From Rusavskia elegans (lineage: Eukaryota; Ascomycota; Lecanoromycetes; Teloschistales; Teloschistaceae): a stretch of 64,000 nucleotides of DNA. Under the pieces are notes generated by a model. The model saw nothing but the letters and a program-made list of their open reading frames with translations. It was not told where the DNA came from and did no database searches. Of this stretch, positions 37,628-48,746 are shown piece after piece (position 1 is the first letter of the stretch; each line of letters starts with the position of its first letter). The stretch spans positions 29,455-93,454 of the forward strand of contig SAUG01000038.1 in NCBI GenBank assembly GCA_011316305.1, read 5' to 3'. The position numbers were made by a program, and so were the translations under genes.

Positions 37628-38407
37628 ATGCCTACCTATGCTGTCCTAGGTGCCACGGGCTCCACCGGCAGCAACATACTGAAACTCCTTGTACAAAACC
37701 CGGCAAACAAGATCAACGTCTACGTACGCTCGAAACCCAAGTTGCTGCAACAGACCCCCAACATTGCATCCAACCCCAATGTCAAGATATTCACCGGAAA
37801 CCTCAGCGACACCGCCATCATCAAGTCATGTCTCGAAGGCACCGATGCCATCTTTTCTACCGTGGCGAGCAATGACAACATGCCCGACATCCACGTTGCT
37901 CAAGATACCGCCCAGTCACTCGTCGTTGCCTTGATGGACATCCGGATGACGAACCCGCAAGCCAAACTCCCCACCATTGTCTGGCTGAGTTCCGCCAGCC
38001 TCAACGAGAAATACTACAGAAAAGGTCCCGCGGTCCTGCACTGGCTGCTGATGACCGCCTTCTCCAACGTCTACGGCGACCTCGCCCACGCCGAAAGATA
38101 CCTGGCTCTGCACAAGAAGTGGTTGAAGGTTGTCCTCATGCAGCCAGGAGGCTTGGTCGAAGACAAACCGCATGGCCATGAGTTGAATCTGGAGAAACCA
38201 GCGGATTTCTTAAGTTACACGGATTTGGCGGCCGGGATGATCGAGGTTGCGGAAACAGGAGGCTATGGTTGGCAAGGCGTGACCCTCGGAGTAAAGTCCA
38301 AGGGCACCAAGATCGAGTATGCGATACCGGGTCGACTGGTAAAGGGGATGACGTTTCATTACTTTCCGTTCATGTGGTGGGTGACGAAGAAGTTACATTT
38401 GCAGTAA
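37628..38407 (+). CDS. NAD(P)-binding Rossmann (atypical SDR/NmrA-like) protein
   Basis: A single exon of 259 aa from MPTYAVLGATGSTGSNILKL. GATGSTG is the dinucleotide-binding loop of atypical SDR/NmrA-like proteins. Further features are a VYVRSKPK segment suited to NADP phosphate binding, SSASLNEKYY around the active-site region, and QPGGLVED. Relatives act as oxidoreductases in secondary metabolism (AvfA-like) or as redox sensors; neither role can be chosen. An upstream in-frame extension to 37565 exists without ATG support. It ends 187 bp from the convergent Zn2Cys6 regulator, which might or might not be functionally linked. Confidence 0.82.
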   Translation: MPTYAVLGATGSTGSNILKLLVQNPANKINVYVRSKPKLLQQTPNIASNPNVKIFTGNLSDTAIIKSCLEGTDAIFSTVASNDNMPDIHVAQDTAQSLVVALMDIRMTNPQAKLPTIVWLSSASLNEKYYRKGPAVLHWLLMTAFSNVYGDLAHAERYLALHKKWLKVVLMQPGGLVEDKPHGHELNLEKPADFLSYTDLAAGMIEVAETGGYGWQGVTLGVKSKGTKIEYAIPGRLVKGMTFHYFPFMWWVTKKLHLQ

Positions 38408-38594
38408 TAAGAACACGGCGGCGGAGGAATAGATTATTAGAATTCTGGCAGCGGTAGCCATCTCTGCTCTCGTTGAAAACTGTATGGCGGCCACCAACAC
38501 ACTCATCTTACCCGAGCGGACTTTGATACAGCATTAGACTAGCCCTTATTTGAGCCGTGGACGCGTAGTTCGTCAATTCGTCGTTCGGTGTCCA

Positions 38595-41156
38595 TTATTG
38601 CCACCATGTACCCATCTGTGGTCCCCAGAGTCCGCTGGACTCCTCCCGTTGTGATGCCCGCATGAAATCGTCCCAACCAGCCCAGTTGAACTGTTCGCCG
38701 GATGGAGCCAGGCATTGTGAAGGGGTGGAAGGCTGTTCATTCACAGCCCATTGATTGAGATCAATCTGACGGGACAGTGGCGTGCCCAACAAACCCTGAG
38801 ATCCGCTGGAGGACGGAAGCAACCCATCAGCACCGGCCTCTAGTGAGGCCATGGGATAATCAGGCATGTTCCCCAACAGAGGATCACCAAAAGAAGGCGG
38901 AACCACTTGTGAGCCAATGTTGAAATGTAGTAGCGGGTCGGTCATAGCCACATCGTTAACATTCTTCCCATCCCTTGCGTTACGGGCTTTGTTTCTTAAC
39001 TTTTTAATCGGACGCCAGAGTCCACCATTCTGCGAGTCAGCGACTTTTTGCGCCCAAGGATCAAAGACGCGGTCCACAGCTTGCCAGGCTCGGTCCGCGA
39101 TCGGTCCATGTGGTTGGTTGCACAGCTCAGCTAAAGCCATGGCAAGGGCATACCATTGGTGCCAAGTACCGAAGAACCATCTCCACTTTTCAGCGCAAGG
39201 TTCTGTTTCCAGGATGTGGGCAAACTCGATCACTTCGGTCGCAGTAGAAAGCACTCTCTCATGGTCTGTATTGCGTGGCGACATTTCACCCTCTTGCCGC
39301 TGCAATGGTTTATGCACAATCAACCACATGCGAGCCATGATCATGCGGGTGACCATACTCGTAGCCCATGAAAGCGGGACCGATATGTCGCAATACTGCA
39401 AGTACTTGTTTTGAAGACGTTCGTGACATTCATTGACCAATCTGTCCTTTTCCACTCGGTTCGGGAGACTGTCCGCTGCAGTCCCACTGGACAGCCCGGG
39501 AGGAACATAGTTGAGTTGTCGGATCGTGACAGAAACCTCGTGGCAGATCAGGCAGAAGGTCATCTCAGTGTAACCTTCCCGACTCACAATATCTTGTGTC
39601 TTCTCGGGGTCGATGTCTTCATCGTTGACGTTCGAGGGCATCATGGTATTATAAGACTGCTCGGTAATCATTGGATCGGAACCTCGATCCTCTGCTGCGC
39701 GTCCGTCCAGTATTATTATCTGCCACCAGAGTCGACGGCGCATTTCTGTGTTGAAAGGAGAAAGCGATGCGAAGCTATCATCGCGATGCAAATCTAAAGC
39801 ATGGGCGATACGAATTGCGATGCTTGTCAGGGTCCAGGCGACTCGAGAATCATCATGACACCGAATACAGATCTGGTAAGATTGGTGTTAGCATTATTCT
39901 CCCACCCAGTCGCCCACAAGTGGCGCCGGAAGGTTTTTTACTACTGGCGAAGGACCGGAGTTGTCGCCATGGTACATACCAGGTAAATTACCAAGGCCTG
40001 TAAGGTAACCATCTCCATGCTATTGAGGATATCCGCTTGAACCAATGCCTGCTCCGTTCCATATCTGTATCTTGCCAGAAGCTCGGTCTTTTGCTCTCCA
40101 AATTCTTTCATGCATTCCTCCGGCGTCAAGCTTGTGATTGCTGCAAAGTACATTGCAAACATCAGAGCTTGCATCTTGCTCCCTCCAGGCATAGTGTCCA
40201 AGTGGTCTTTTGCACCAGTAATGAATTTCCTCAAAGTGGGCTTGTGGAGGATTCTGTTAATAGGGTCCACATTCATCAAGTATATGTTACACATGTTTTC
40301 GATTTGGAAGGGATTCGGATGCAGAAAGCGTAGGTCGATCTTGGGAGTACTGAAGTTGAAGACAAAGCCATTTCGCGAGGGCAGTTGTTGAGATGTGTGG
40401 AAAGGAGTGGCGGCCGTTTTAGCAGCAGATTCGTCGGTGTCGACCTCTTCTTTGATATCGTCGTCTGAGGTTTGGTTCAGTTCTAGTCTCAGACCTTCGA
40501 CCTGTATCACGATTAATCCGGATGACACCACATGCGGCGGTAACCATGAATCTTACCTCGTCACTCAAATTGGCCCAGAAATTACTGCCGAGGTAGCGAC
40601 TCATCTCGCCTTCTAAAGCGGTCTTCCCTCCTCCCGGCTGGCTTCCACTGCTTTGGCTGGTCTCGGATCGTTCTCTTTTCTTCCGCAGAGCATCTCCATT
40701 GCTGAACTTCTCGGGACTCGAGTGGGTGGGAGTGCAGACACTGCTCTGCTTCGTCTTCTTCTCGATCGCTAGGCCATCCTTTTCATCAAGGCCGGCTTTC
40801 TCGACCAAGGCTTCAAGGCGATTAAGCCGCTGTAGAAGCTTCTCGTTGGTCTTTTTCCGTTCGCCCTGGCGCTTGCGCGGCAGACGTTTGGCGCTGGGAA
40901 AGACGCAGGGAACCTTGGCCCGTTGACAGGTTGAGCACGGCTGGTTCTTGTCACATCTTACTTTCCGTTCTCGACAAGTGCCACAGCTGAGAGATTTGGC
41001 TTTGTTGGGTAGACCCGAGGGCGGCGTAGTAGAGGAGCTGGTGGTGGTGTTTGTAGCTATGCCGTTTGTGGGTGCATCACCGTTTGGGATTGGCTGTTGT
41101 CCGTCTGTAAGGGAGTCTTGATGATTAAGGATGGAGGTGTCACTATCGGTTGCCAT
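38595..41156 (-). CDS. Zn2Cys6 transcription factor with fungal-specific domain
   Basis: Exons 41156-40557, 40501-39980 and 39872-38595 (introns 55 and 107 nt) give 799 aa. A Ser/Thr-rich leader precedes the binuclear zinc cluster C-x2-C-x6-C-x5-C-x2-C-x6-C (SCGTCRERKVRCDKNQPC onward, ~residues 58-84). Next come a basic linker and a short coiled coil (NEKLLQRLNRLEALVEKAG) for dimerisation. The middle-homology region of fungal regulators follows: FLHPNPFQIENMCNIYL, DPINRILHKPTL, then ICIRCHDDSRVAWTLTSIAI, HALDLHRDDSF and RRRLWW. The C-terminus is polar. It should be a nuclear DNA-binding regulator of unknown targets. Its convergent neighbour is the NAD(P)-binding gene. Confidence 0.92.
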
Positions 41157-42682
41157 GTTGCCGCCAGTCGAATACGGCGGATGGCACTGGTGCTAGGAGG
41201 TCGTCGTTGCCGGCTGAGAGCCAAGATATAGCTCGGATGCAGAATTAACAGCAAAGCACTAGTGGGCTGAGTACCTTCTTGGTTGCCCGAAAGGACAAGA
41301 CTGACTATGGACGGAGTAGCAATTACTTTACCTCGCCAAAGTCATCGGGATCGGTCTGAGTCCAAGGAGAGAGACAAGTGGAGGTGAGATGCGACAGAGG
41401 AGTACGATACGATAGAGGATAAAGGTAGAGAAGAGTCGACTCGCGAGGTCAATCGAGTAAGCTGGAGGCCCGCAGCCGCAGGCAGATGAGGCAGGCAGCC
41501 GATTGGGTGAGCTGGGTTGGCAGAGGTGGAGACTTCTGAGTGATCGACTGAGATCGACTTAAGGCTCGCGAGTCTCAGAGTGCATCACGTCATTAGGCAG
41601 GGTGCTCGCACATCGAGCCTCGTGGACGTCAGGATTCATGCAGCACGCCGTTGGCATCCAAGCACCGCGCTAGATGTTAGGCTGTCGATGAAGCGAACAC
41701 CCGAAGGAGCGGTCCAGATTAGCAGTATTTAGTTGCAAGGCCTGCCAACTAAAGTAACTGGTCGGATCATTATCTTGCTGGCTGCTGATGTCGATCAACC
41801 ATTCGCAACAAGCGGGATGGACAGGGGACCTACTTGGTATACTAGCAGTAATGCCGAAGTAGCACAAGCTGGAGTGATACGTATGGGAGAGGAGAGACGA
41901 GGAGTCGATGTGAATAAATACCGTCATACTCCAATGTCCTGTATGACGGAGCACTTCTTTTCAGCTCGCCATCACTTGACTCCTCTCCAAACACGTATCG
42001 GATTCTGCACGCAAGTCAGATTCCATCGAACTTTCCATTCAACCCGCATTGTCTGGTTTTGTCCTGGTCTAGTCATTCCACAGACGATGGGATTATTGTC
42101 GACCTAACGGAATCATAGCTTGATGAGCCCCTGACGGGATGCGACAGTCCTAATGCAACCCTCATGCGCGATAAAGATCAGCTCAGGCCGAACGGGAAAT
42201 CCCTGGCGAACTCGGCTGAATGTTCGGTCAGCGAGGGCAACCGTTGGGCCATGTGCCTGACAGGCCAAGTCCATATCTCATCCCAGCGTTACTTCGTTCG
42301 CTTCTCAACCTCACCGTTCGAAGTCGCTGGCAGAAGGCACCGTTTGCCTTAAACTCTCTCCAGCAACCATCGACGTGCAAACCATGCACTGTGCCACCCC
42401 AACTGCATGAGTAGCGCAACACTTCCATGACAGCAGACACGTGTTCTAGCACACGCAGACCATGGTTCACGTGGGAGTTGCTGCGGTTGTCGATTGCAGC
42501 TGATTGTCCCCATAATCGACTTATCGCATCGGAACGTCATAGGTGCGATGCTTGTTGTATATGGCAGAATAGCGTTATGTGCATCTACAGCGGGATGGCG
42601 GTGCAACTGGCATTACTTGTCTGGCAGTCGAGGTATTGGTTGGTACGATCTCTTGTGTCTTGTCACCACCCTATACATCTTC
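41157..42682. other. Intergenic, no supported gene
   Basis: 1.5 kb upstream of the Zn2Cys6 gene and downstream of the DUF3292 gene. Open frames of 60-124 codons overlap without motifs. A partial copy of the dispersed repeat (core GGCAGTCGAGGTA) lies at 42619-42640. Confidence 0.5.
42619..42640 (+). repeat. Dispersed short repeat, copy D (core only)
   Basis: CTGGCAGTCGAGGTATTGG shares the 13-nt core GGCAGTCGAGGTA with copy A and, inverted, with copy C. The flanking arms are not preserved. Confidence 0.4.
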
Positions 42683-45182
42683 TTACAGCGACAGATAGCT
42701 GTTACCGTTGACGGTCTTTGCCTGAAGGGATTGCCACTGCAATCCAGACAGCCCCAGAATACTTGAGAACGCAGCGTCCCTCTCTCGCATCCCTTCGAAA
42801 ACAACCTTGCTCCTGTTGATGAATGTCACTTCGAGGCTCTGCAAAGAAATCATGGGGATTTTCGATGCCGCAGAACCGTCCTTCTTACGCATCTCCACCA
42901 ACTCGAGGAATGAGTGCCGCCAAAGTTCCTTTCGCTTGATACTTGAGACGAATCGAATCCCCCCAGAGTAAACAACCAATCGGCCAACGACGCCTTGTGA
43001 GAATGCTCGATATGAGACGAAATCAGCATTCAGAATGGTCGTCGTAGAATGGACACTATGCCAATCTTCGTCTTCGTCCGATTCAGTGGCATCAACGGTA
43101 ACTTCGGGAGCTGCGTGCGCTAGGCTGTGGTAAGATGATGCCCGCGCACTATTCTGCTCAGATTGATAGACGCGATCCGCCACTCGTTCAATCAATTGCT
43201 CCCGTATAATCTGACCATGTCTCCTCAAATATTGAAAGGCCCATTCAGCTGCAAGGCCACCAGTTAGCCAATAGCAGCTTTATTGCATTAAACAAAACCA
43301 ACCGTCGGTGGGTATGTCCCAAAGTGCCCATTTCATCGGGCTTACCAATAGTCGATACCTGGGATATTTGCTCGCAATGGGCCAGCAAAAGAAGAAAGCT
43401 CCTCCGATGATGAAGCTCATAATCTTCATGCAATATGCCATTTCCGTCAGTACGGTTACCAGAAAACAAACGACAAGGAAGATTAGGGTGGTGGCAGTTT
43501 TTCGGGGATAAATCCAAGCATGAAAACTAGCGCAAATAACAAAGTTTAGCTACGGCTTAGCATTTGATGAAGACAGCAACCACTTACTTTGCAAAGACCT
43601 CAAGCATGTTGGCCATGTCGTTCAATTGAAGCTGTACAAAGGGTCCGAGGTCGTCAAGTAGTGGCTCCAGCCAGTGGTTTCGGCCATGCTTGTCCACAAG
43701 CTCGCCAAACTTGTAAGCTTGACTCCGTTGATCATGCGATCTGTGCATCGACGCGCGCAAGGCTTCTACAGACGAAGGAAAGTAGCGGTTCTTGACGACC
43801 ATATAAATAACATATCCATACTGTTTCCGTCAACTCTCAGCCGAGCAAGTATATGAGGAGTAGGCTGAGACTTACCACAAAGCCCATCAAATGCTGGGTG
43901 TACCACAAGCAGATGTAGACTGCAAGCCACTTGGCAGTATTCATCGGGTCTCTGCAGTAGATTTCGGAGTCAGCATGTCTGCAATACAATTGTCTCGGGA
44001 GGTCAAATCAGAGTGACCATAGCATGTCTCATTCCTGGCTTGGCAGGCCATCCGATTGATGCGTCAATCGAGGTCTCGAATGCCTAGCTTGCCCAGGATA
44101 GCCAAATTCGAGGGTGACTGGGGTAAAGGAGCTCCGAAGTCTACTTACTCCCAGCGGTAAATCGACCGCATGTCCATGAAGAAAGCTATCCCAAATCCAC
44201 GTGGTGAGTAAATGTATCGACGGCCAGAGATCGGACAGGGTTCTGGACAGGCTTAAAAGTTGGCTTGCAGCGTACCTTGCCACGGGGCGCTGGCTATGGT
44301 CAAGCGCTCAACTTGAAGCCGAAGACTATCAATATCGAATGGGAGTTCGTCAAAATCATCGATGTACTGTCCAGAGAAATCTTGGGTATGGAAGAGCAAG
44401 TACTGACATTCTTCAGCAACCTTCTTACACTGTACCCAGGAAGGAATACCTACATGACCAATCCATTTCAGCCAATCATACCCTGTATTATTGCTTTCGT
44501 CGTCTTGTTCCACAAAGTACTCGGTTTTCGGGAATTTAATATGTCGTTTAGGGACGACTCGAACTCTCTGGACATATCGACTCAAGGTATGGGCAGCTCT
44601 AAGACTTTCCCTTTGAGCTTCCAGTTTTTCTACCTTCTCCTTGAAGTCGCCATTGGAGGGTTTGGGATCTTCCGACGAAGACACGGACTGGGCCCGAGAT
44701 AGGTTGTCGTGGGCTTCGAGGAATTCTATATCCATATCCTTGGAAATATATGGCCGCTCAATTCTAGACAACCGGCCAGCAGTTGATCGTGTAGCTTTAC
44801 CCTTGACTCCTTCCTTCGGATGCAATATTGCTGCCGCGACCGTCTGCAGATTAGTTTGAACCTTGGCTGCCAGGCCTTTTTCATTCTGGTTGGATTCGAG
44901 TTGGGTCGGGTTGAAGGCCGGATCGTACTTCAGCACTCGTGTAGCTGGATCGCCCGGTCGCGTTAGGTCTTGATGTTCATGTTGTTGATGCCCGGGAACG
45001 AATAACCGCTTCGTTGCTTGCTTCGTCTTGCTGGCAAGCTTCTCAAGCTTACTCTTACGCGTGATCGGGCTCGCTTGCGAAGATTCCGATGTGTCAGAAG
45101 AACCTGGACTAGGGAAGCTATGTCTGGCATCGTGTGTATGCCCGTTCAATAGGGTAGGACTTTGGGATTTTGAGGGCTCCAT
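42683..45182 (-). CDS. DUF3292 / GRAM-domain membrane protein
   Basis: Exons 45182-44276, 44185-44149 (37 nt), 43951-43876, 43820-43588, 43526-43303 and 43248-42683 close in phase to 680 aa. The intron before exon 3 is 197 nt, the others 54-90. The N-terminus is disordered and basic, followed by a conserved central region (PKRHIKFPKTEYFVEQDD). Short exons encode FFMDMRSIYRWE and KWLAVYICLWYTQHLMGFV. A hydrophobic pair follows (TTLIFLVVCFLVTVLTEM and SFIIGGAFFFCWPIA), then a C-terminal GRAM domain (GVVGRLVVYSGGIRFVS, KIPMISLQSLEVTF). The layout resembles GRAMD4-type proteins of organelle membranes and lipid contact; function is unproven. The in-frame TTG at 45194 was not used as start. Confidence 0.82.
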
Positions 45183-45717
45183 GGCAACAGTCAATGTTGG
45201 ATATGGGGCTTGCGAAAGGCTTGCGGTCTCGGGCCAGCATCCGTTAGGAATGTCTTGGTGGTACCATGCTATGACATAGCATCAATCAGGAAAAGTTGTA
45301 TCAAGCGAATGTGGCACTGCTAGGTAACTGCGATTCGAAGGGACGTGGAACTGCTGGAATGTTCATGGTGGGAATTTCATGTGATATGAGGCCACTCTGA
45401 GTCTGATATAGGAAAGTGAAGAGTAGCAAGATAGTCCTGACTGGACTTTGAAGATCATAATGTCGAAGGTGAAGACTACCTTATGGACTCTGGCAGCGTT
45501 ATTAGTCGACGCGCCATCAATAATATCCTGTTTATCAATACTTAAAAGCCGGTCAATCTCTTGGCACAAACCTCGGCAATCTCAAAGCTGTTGCGCCAAG
45601 AGATGTGATCTCCCAGATTTTCGACTCAAACGCTTTTATCGAGACCTCTTCACACACCGAACTTTCACAAGCCATCTGGTGTTCCTTACTCTTACACCCA
45701 CCCCTTCAGTCACAAAG
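45183..45717. promoter_or_regulatory. Divergent promoter region, DUF3292 gene / tim22
   Basis: 535 bp between two divergent starts. No discrete motif; short frames only. Confidence 0.4.
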
Positions 45718-46420
45718 ATGAGCTTCCCTGGTATCCCTGGGGGACAGTCCGTTCCGGGCGGTAGCGACATGGCCGGCATGAGCGAGCAAGAGCAACAGAT
45801 TACCAAGGCTGTACGAGGGACTCCAAAGTCTATCCCTGAAATCCGACTTTTACTGATTCTGTTACTACCTATAGATGCAGGTGACCATGGAAAGTTGCGC
45901 TGGCAAGACCGTAATGTCAGGCGTCATGGGCTTCGCCCTCGGCGGCGCTTTTGGACTTTTCATGTCCAGTGTATGAAAATCTGCCACTGGCCATCGTTAC
46001 GTCGCTCCTTGACTGACTGTGACCTTTTAAAAAAGATGAGCTACGATACACCGCTAAGCGCTCAGGGCCAGCAGCTCACGAACCTCCCGTTGAGGCAGCA
46101 GTTGAGTCGCGGTTTCCGCGACATGGGCAGCCGATCATATTCTTCTGCAAAGAACTTTGGTATCATTGGAGCAATGTTCGCTGGTACCGAGTGCTGCATC
46201 GAATCGGTTGGCAAGCCTGCTGGATTCCTACAAAATAGTGGTCTGATCTAGCACACAGTATCGAGCTAAGAGCGACTGGAAAAATGGAGTAACCGCTGGG
46301 TGCATCACTGGAGGTACTTTAGGGGCAAAAGCAGGTCCTCAAGCGGCCGCGTTCGGCTGTGTCGGCTTCGCTGCCTTCAGTGCTGCAATCGACGCTTTCA
46401 TGCGCCGACAGACGGATTAA
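45718..46420 (+). CDS. tim22: Mitochondrial inner-membrane translocase subunit Tim22
   Basis: Four exons: 45718-45810, 45875-45970, 46036-46206 and 46259-46420 (introns 64, 65, 52 nt) give 173 aa. Tim22 is the channel of the TIM22 complex that inserts carrier proteins into the inner membrane. Features are a Gly/Pro-rich start ([15 protein letters not shown]) and a first Tim17/22/23 segment ([20 protein letters not shown]). [20 protein letters not shown] and [19 protein letters not shown] follow, then [19 protein letters not shown]. The Cys in MESCAGKT and the later TECCI supply the disulphide-forming positions known in the family. All exon junctions restore family motifs. Confidence 0.95.
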
Positions 46421-47060
46421 CTACGGTTACACAACATTTCCTCCGTGCGACATAATACGATGCAATAGTCATAGCAGCCATTCCCTTGCAAGGATGCTCT
46501 TCACTCAAGACTTGGCGACTTGACTCTCAACCCGCTGGGCGACTCGAACCAATCACTTAGAATGTCACCCTTTTCGGATCATCTCGTGGTGAGCACGAGT
46601 GTAGCAGCCCAGTTCATCAAATACAATCAAACGCTCGCTAAAGATACCGAATTTACAAAAAATCCGCAATGCTCTGAAGGGATCGGTCCAGGTGGATTAC
46701 CACCCAACAACCGCGATCTCGGAGTCCATGGCCCAAGCAAGTATGTGGACCAAAAGTCGGACTTTCGGACCACCTTTTGGCCTTCGGCTATCGAGATATC
46801 TTTCACCCCATCGAAAGTACCACGAAAGTACCCACCGTTAACTGTAGACTCCAGTCTCAATTCGAAGTCCAGAAGGGCTATTTTACCAGGCCCGTTTGAA
46901 GATCGCAACGGTTTTCGTCTGGACAGGGTTGTGACCGAAAAATCTGGCAATGTGGGGTTCCATGGCCACGCTGGGGCCACGGCGTCTGACTGTAAGGATA
47001 CCTTGGAGTCGAGGAGGGTTTTCAGAGGAAGGGCATTAGGTAACGCAAGATGAATAACAT
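46421..47060. other. Segment open on both strands, unrecognised
   Basis: The plus strand is stop-free in one frame from 46520 to 47053 (177 codons), and the minus strand in another from 47142 to 46627 (171 codons). Peptides such as FTPSKVPRKYPPLTVDSSL (plus) and STVNGGYFRGTFDGVKDI (minus) are not recognised. Neither begins with a well-placed ATG or shows intron signals. The minus frame abuts the end of the DUF4048 gene in a different phase. It could be a gene fragment, an insertion, or chance. Confidence 0.3.
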
Positions 47061-48498
47061 TCACTCCGCCTTTTGAGTCTTGGACGGATATGTAGCTGCT
47101 GTTAGGTCGATCGTTGCTGAGTGAGTCATTGTCTTTTCCCACTCATTCATCAGAGTGGAGGCCGTCATTTTCAGGTTACCAGGAGACAGCTTTGTTAAGG
47201 CTGGCCAGGGAATATCCCTTGGCTTCTCAATCGACACATCTGCTTGAGGAGCAGCAAAAGCAGCATCGAGAGAACTGGGTTCAGACGTCAGAAATTCGTT
47301 TCCCGCTCTTGGCATGGAAGACTCACCTCAGGCTGCTCCTTGGGCTTTCTCTTCTTGTTGATGGTGAGGCAACTGAATCAGAAGTAATGGACTCAGCGTG
47401 ACCGTAAGATGCCGGACGAGCAACCACCGGAGAGTCCCAGGTATCCCAAGGATCCTCGTCATCAGAGCTGACGGCTTGCTTAGTTAATCCGAGGGGGCTG
47501 TTACTGGATTGAGCATCTCTCTTGTCTCTCCGTACAGGTTGTCTTATCGGTCGCTGCTGTACCGGAGTGGAAATAGTACGGGTTTCGCTGTAGGTATTCC
47601 TAGAACCTGGCCCATCCTCGGAAAGCGATTCGCGAGTGTAGTCATACACTTCCTGTCGGGCCCCTGGCGGACTGGGATTATTGACCGCCTTAAGTGTTGC
47701 TTTCAAAGTACGGTTCAGGTCGCTGCTTGCTTCTTCTCCTACAGTGGCTTGACGAAGATCTTCAAAGAAGGTCCATAGCCCCTCCCGGAGATCACCGACA
47801 AGCTGTTTACCAGTCTCGATGAAGACTTCTTTAGGTTGCTCGTTTGAAGTCTCTCGCGCACTGGTACGGTGAGGAGGTCGTCGTGTACTCAATGTCTGAC
47901 TGCGCTTGAGGAAGGTACTTGTCTGGCTGGGATGTGGTGCTTGCGAACTTGGCTTCTGCAGGACCAGACTGGAAGCTTTCCTGGTTGTGCCGACTTTCGA
48001 AAGGAGGGAAAGAGCTCTGGTATGCCGTGATCCTGCAAAAACCCTCCGCTGTGTCTGCCGTGTGCTGTTTAGATAATTCGCTTTCTGCTCGTATTCTGTT
48101 TGCCCTTGCTCTCCTTTTTCGGTTTCTGCGGGGGGACGATCATAGGAATCGAACGTAGCTGAAACATGATTCCGTGTCCGACATTCTTCATAAGAGGATC
48201 GATTGGCTGGTTCCAGCTTCTGTAACTGCTCCCGGTGCCTGAATTCGTTCCTCTTTTTGATCGCTTCATGCGTTGCCCATTGCTTCTTCAGCCGTGACAG
48301 ATCGGCTTCTGCCTTTTGCAGTTCTTCTCTCAACTCAAGCACTCGCCTTTCTTGGGCGGCAAGCGCCGATAGAAACGAGTTGGAATCCCCAATGACTGAG
48401 GATCTTTTAGCGGGGGATCCTGGCCTTGTAGGTGATGACGGTGCGTTGGGTAGCGAGAACGCTGGGGTACGAGATGCGTATTGTGATACTTCAGTCAT
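47061..48498 (-). CDS. DUF4048-type fungal protein with coiled coil
   Basis: Proposed exons 48498-47327 and 47217-47061 (109-nt intron, strong GTGAGT donor, weaker AAG acceptor) give 442 aa. The conserved block SFLSALAAQERRVLELREEL continues as a coiled coil over ~45 residues, typical of fungal DUF4048 proteins. Ser/Thr/Arg-rich sequence follows, with a short conserved segment (GLWTFFEDLRQATVG) and a C-terminal IPWPALTKLSPGNLKMTAST. The frame is open upstream of ATG 48498 to about 48590 without ATG, so a further 5' exon is likely. The intron boundary and final residues are the least certain parts. Function unknown. Confidence 0.62.
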
Positions 48499-48746
48499 CG
48501 CAGACACCGTCAAAACATTAGATTCTTCTTGAATGACCTGAATGAGTTCGCCCTCGGCAGACAATAGACAGGGGGTCTCTTGATCTCCAATTCAACAAGC
48601 AAGGCACTAGTGGAGGAACGGGGTTGCTCCACCAACCGGGTATCAATAAGCCCCTATTCATTTTGTCGCACCTCAAAACTGCTGTATGCTATGCTTGGAA
48701 GCGGATCCTCAATTGAAGTCTCACAGATTTTAAAACTGCTTTGGTG

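Noticed and set aside
46540..46570. Possible tRNA T-arm (GGTTCGAGTC on the minus strand)
   Set aside because: No acceptor, D or anticodon arm could be folded around it.
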